A program made the position numbers and the translations under genes. A model generated the notes under the pieces. It was not told where the DNA came from, did no database searches, and was given only the letters and a program-made list of their open reading frames with translations. Below are positions 61,343 through 64,000 of a DNA stretch of 64,000 bases, piece by piece (within the stretch, counting starts at the first letter, position 1; the number at the start of each line of letters is the position of its first letter). The DNA lies in assembly GCA_025141835.1 (NCBI GenBank), contig CP081102.1:2914001-2978000 (forward strand). The letters are read 5' to 3'. The stretch is from Rhodobacteraceae bacterium M385. Its GTDB lineage: Bacteria; Pseudomonadota; Alphaproteobacteria; Rhodobacterales; Rhodobacteraceae.

Positions 61343-62023
61343 TTAGCGTTTTGTAACTTGGGCAATTTCGCGCCGCGCGCTGGCATCGAGGGCTGCTGCC
61401 AGCGCATCCATTGACGTGGACGCAGTGGCACCGACCGAATGAAGGGTTGTGTGCACATCCGCTTCGATCGGACCGAGGCCCAGATCGTTGTGGAACGCCC
61501 CCACCGCCCCCGCGCCTTCGGCAACATCGCCCTCAACCAGGATAAGCGCATGGGCCAGGATGCGTCGTTGGCCGCCACCAATCGGGCGCAAGCGTTGCGC
61601 AGTGCCCACGACCTTTTTGTCTGACAGGGCCAAGTTCCACGCCCCATCGCAAAAACTGTTTGGCGTGGCACCCGTGCTCCACGGAGCCGGGATCGCATCG
61701 CGAATGATCTGCGTTATCAGGCGGTAGCCGTCGTCAATTGTGAAGGCCCTGCCCGCTGTGAATGCAAGCGCAAGGTTCAGTGCACCCGGTCCTTGCGGAA
61801 CGGCCCCGCCCCCCGTTGGCCGCAAATGCAAGGGCCAGCCCCGCGCTGCCGAGTTCCGCCGCGCGTCGTCAAAGCCAGATTTGCGACGCAGGTTTGCGGG
61901 GCAAACAAGCGCCCGGCGACGCGGGCTCCACAAACAGATTGAAACATCGTCTGCCGCGAATGCTTCGGCCTCTAGGGCAAGACCATCGGCCACGCCGCCC
62001 ACCCGGGAGAGTGTGCCGGTCAC
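61343..62023 (-). CDS. Lipoate-protein ligase A-like protein
   Basis: 226 residues of the BPL/LplA fold. LRPTGGGAVPQGPGALNLAL matches the RRxGGGxVxHxxG-type motif and DGAWNLALSDKKVVGTAQR the lipoyl-AMP binding lysine motif. Shorter than LplA and without its C-terminal domain. Could transfer lipoyl or octanoyl groups or have an unknown acyl acceptor. Confidence 0.78.
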   Translation of the reverse strand: MTGTLSRVGGVADGLALEAEAFAADDVSICLWSPRRRALVCPANLRRKSGFDDARRNSAARGWPLHLRPTGGGAVPQGPGALNLALAFTAGRAFTIDDGYRLITQIIRDAIPAPWSTGATPNSFCDGAWNLALSDKKVVGTAQRLRPIGGGQRRILAHALILVEGDVAEGAGAVGAFHNDLGLGPIEADVHTTLHSVGATASTSMDALAAALDASARREIAQVTKR

Positions 62024-62326
62024 GTTGCCTTTCCCTTAACCCATGAGCCAAGGGTGAAGCGTAGATATCCGCCCGGACCCATTGCACGGATACACGATTG
62101 CTCCGCGTTAAGCGTAGAGGTGACGCACTTCAATCGCGTCGGTCCTGATCTCGGCACCGTAAACGTTCCGCTCATCATTGTTATTTCGAGCAACCTATTG
62201 ATCTTTGCCCACGCCGCCAAGGCTTACCATGCCGGTTGAAACGACTCTGCGATCCAGTTCGTCCTTCCCACACAGGACCAGTCGGCGCCCATCTGGCTAG
62301 ATAGAAGACAAGATTTGTAAGGAGAA
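62024..62326. other. Intergenic region before tRNA-Leu
   Basis: No credible gene or structure beyond short dyads was found. Confidence 0.4.
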
Positions 62327-62413
62327 TGGTGCGCTCGGCGAGACTCGAACTCGCACGGGTGTTACCCCACAGCGACCTCAACGCTGCGCGTCTACCAATT
62401 CCGCCACGAGCGC
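62327..62413 (-). tRNA. tRNA-Leu (GAG)
   Basis: Acceptor GCGCTCG pairs with CGAGCGC, discriminator A and encoded CCA follow. D-arm GGAATTGGTAGACGC is leucine-type. The anticodon loop TTGAGGT gives GAG. A long variable arm and GTTCGAGTC T-arm are present. Confidence 0.95.
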
Positions 62414-62526
62414 ACGTGATCAGGTAGTGCGCGGTCTGTAGCCGCTCGGAAAGGCGATGTGAAGGGGGTCCGAGGCCTCTTGTTCGGTTTTTTCGTCACA
62501 GAATGGGTCTTCAGGCCGTCCAACGT

Positions 62527-62554
62527 GAAACGGCGGGCCCGGATGGACCCGCCG
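62527..62554 (-). terminator. Stem-loop after the peptidoglycan-binding gene
   Basis: CGGCGGG/CCCGCCG 7-bp stem with a 10-nt loop, followed by TTTC only. Probable terminator of the gene ending at 62581. Confidence 0.6.
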
Positions 62555-62580
62555 CTTCTGGTATCAATCGGGTCGCAGAC

Positions 62581-64000
62581 CTATTGATTGACTTGGAACG
62601 TCGGCAGCACGTTCTGCGGCGCAACAACGATCTCGGGCTCTACGCTGACCGGGTTCGGCACTTGAACGGGGGCTACGTTGAACGTCGGCACCTGAATGAC
62701 GCTGGCGGCGGGAACCGGCACGGGCTGACCGCCCAAAGTCATCGCAACAGCCTGACGGATCAGGGGCAAGCGGCCTGCATCGGTTGGGCTGAACACGGCA
62801 GGGGCGCCCGCCTCAACCGCGCTGAGGGACACGTCGAACCATTCCTGAGCGGCCGCATCATTTGCCGCCATGCCAAAACCTTCGCGCAGGTGGTGGCCGA
62901 TCAGCTCTCCGTAGGCGGGCTCACCAGAGGCGACAAGGATCAGGGCCGATCCCATGGCCATATCCATGTCATCGGCGCCATAGCCGACTCCAAGGCACAC
63001 ACGGGCGGTGCCTGCCAGTTCGGCCTGCGGAATGCCCGTGGTGTAGGCAAACCCTTGCGCCGAGCCCATGGCTTCCAACGGGGTCAGGGTGCTGAGTTGC
63101 GCCGTCTGCGCCGCAACGGCGGCGGAGAAGCCTTCACATTGCGCGGTGATGTCGGCGTAGCTGAGGCCGGTGATGGCTTGGGTCAGGTCGTGACCTTGGT
63201 TAACCGCGCTGGCACGCGCCGTGCAGAACTGCTCGGACAGGGCGAAGCTGGGATTGGACAGGTTGCCGAGGGTCATCATCCCGCCGTTTGCTTGACCCTG
63301 AAGGGCCACGGCATCACACCGCGACGACAGGACGGGCGTGGCCGAGGCATTGGCGAACAGGTTCGGAACCGGGCCACCAGCGGGTGCGGCAACGGTCGTG
63401 ACCGGGGTATTGGTGCCGGGGGCGGGCACAATCGTGGTGGTTGCGGGGTTCACGATAACGGTGGTGCCACCGGCGACCGGGGGGGCTGTGGTGGTTGCAG
63501 GCGTGATGTTACCCGCCAGAACCTGCGCATAGGCCCCTAGCAGAGGTTGACCTTGCAGGCCGGTCTGAGTGGCGCCGCCATTGGTCGCCCATTGGTAGGC
63601 GTTGATCAGGTGCAGCGCCTGAGGTTCGGGGAAAGAGCGACCGTTAACGGGGTAGCCTTGGAACGCCTGATAACGCTCGACCGCGCCGCGGGTTGCGGGG
63701 CCAACTTGGCCATCAACAAAGCCCGCATCGAAGCCAAAGTAGTTCAGGGCCGTCTGGACCTGACGCCCGGCTTCCGTCGCGGGGATCGCGGGGCGTACAG
63801 GGCGCGGACGATGGGGTTGCGCGGGCTGCGAGGGTTGCGCCGTGGGCGGCGTGCCCTGGGGCTGAGGGCGCGGTTGAATTACACGGGTACGAGGTTGCGA
63901 GGCTGCGCCAATGGCGACGCCAATCGCGCCCCCCAAAAGCAGGCCACCAATCACGTCACGGGCGTCTTGCGCCTGTGCGGGGGCCGAAGCGATAGGTGTC
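62581..64000 (-). CDS. Secreted peptidoglycan-binding-domain protein, partial (5' end off the right edge)
   Basis: The frame is open past the right edge. The first residues visible, TPIASAPAQAQDARDVIGG, look like the end of a signal peptide, so the GTG at 63954 is not the true start. A Pro-rich segment precedes a PG_binding_1 domain (VQTALNYFGFDAGFVDGQVG ... YQAFQGYPV), then a Thr/Pro/Val linker and a C-terminal part of unknown fold (about 220-420) with three Cys. Probably periplasmic or outer-membrane associated. Confidence 0.83.
   Translation of the reverse strand, partial: TPIASAPAQAQDARDVIGGLLLGGAIGVAIGAASQPRTRVIQPRPQPQGTPPTAQPSQPAQPHRPRPVRPAIPATEAGRQVQTALNYFGFDAGFVDGQVGPATRGAVERYQAFQGYPVNGRSFPEPQALHLINAYQWATNGGATQTGLQGQPLLGAYAQVLAGNITPATTTAPPVAGGTTVIVNPATTTIVPAPGTNTPVTTVAAPAGGPVPNLFANASATPVLSSRCDAVALQGQANGGMMTLGNLSNPSFALSEQFCTARASAVNQGHDLTQAITGLSYADITAQCEGFSAAVAAQTAQLSTLTPLEAMGSAQGFAYTTGIPQAELAGTARVCLGVGYGADDMDMAMGSALILVASGEPAYGELIGHHLREGFGMAANDAAAQEWFDVSLSAVEAGAPAVFSPTDAGRLPLIRQAVAMTLGGQPVPVPAASVIQVPTFNVAPVQVPNPVSVEPEIVVAPQNVLPTFQVNQ

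Noticed and set aside
62503..63540. Plus-strand frame of 345 codons opposite the peptidoglycan-binding gene
   Set aside because: His/Gly/Arg-rich shadow without any domain, covering a terminator.
63952..63954. GTG as the start of the peptidoglycan-binding protein
   Set aside because: Codons upstream of it continue as a signal-peptide-like sequence to the window edge, so the start lies outside.

Overview
The window looks like chromosome of a Rhodobacteraceae/Roseobacter-clade alphaproteobacterium. It is GC-rich with short intergenic gaps and many ATGA-type overlaps. It carries an alphaproteobacterial PhyR-NepR-EcfG general stress system, a NasS/NasT nitrate-sensing pair and many ABC and TRAP uptake systems. 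Genus cannot be fixed from sequence alone.

Layout. 1-10375 (minus): assimilatory nitrate/nitrite block, in transcription order nasT-nasS, a structured leader with an intrinsic terminator, then nrtA, nrtB, a double-ATPase nrtCD, nirB, nirD and nasA (3' end beyond the left edge). 10534-16007 (minus): LysR regulator, amidase and a TRAP transporter in M-P-Q order. 16287-19528 (minus): TPP riboswitch followed by ykoF-thiX-thiZ-thiY, a thiamine-precursor uptake operon. 19861-25495: a 5.6-kb integrative element in the 3' end of tRNA-Ser(UGA), with P4-type integrase, AlpA-like protein, replication-like HTH protein, a frameshifted gene and cargo of unknown function. 25818-32620 (plus): SPOR lipoprotein, D-Ala-D-Ala carboxypeptidase, then tmk-holB-tatD-MBL hydrolase-AEC transporter. 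32747-38125 (minus): polyamine-type ABC importer (potA-potD-DUF1330-potB-potC). 38407-42356: ABC exporter, LysR, and an acyl-CoA dehydrogenase-fold enzyme that lacks the usual catalytic glutamates.

42386-54970 is a general-stress-response neighbourhood. PhyR diverges from nepR-ecfG-histidine kinase-phospholipase D. Around this core lie Dps, an FNT-family channel, membrane-anchored small proteins, YihY, an AI-2E-family permease, DUF1328 and CsbD. I find GGAAC-N16/17-(C/G)GTT motifs, the EcfG promoter signature, upstream of seven transcription units here, including a palindromic one that can serve phyR and nepR in both directions.

55042-61309: a MocR-type regulator divergent from an NMT1-like protein, a polar amino-acid ABC transporter and an M20 amidohydrolase. 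61343-64000: LplA-like ligase, tRNA-Leu(GAG), and a secreted peptidoglycan-binding-domain protein whose start lies beyond the right edge.

The most interesting signals are the dense cluster of putative EcfG promoters, the NasT-type attenuator leader, the tRNA-Ser island with paired end repeats and dyad-rich rep-like gene, and the glutamate-less acyl-CoA dehydrogenase homologue.
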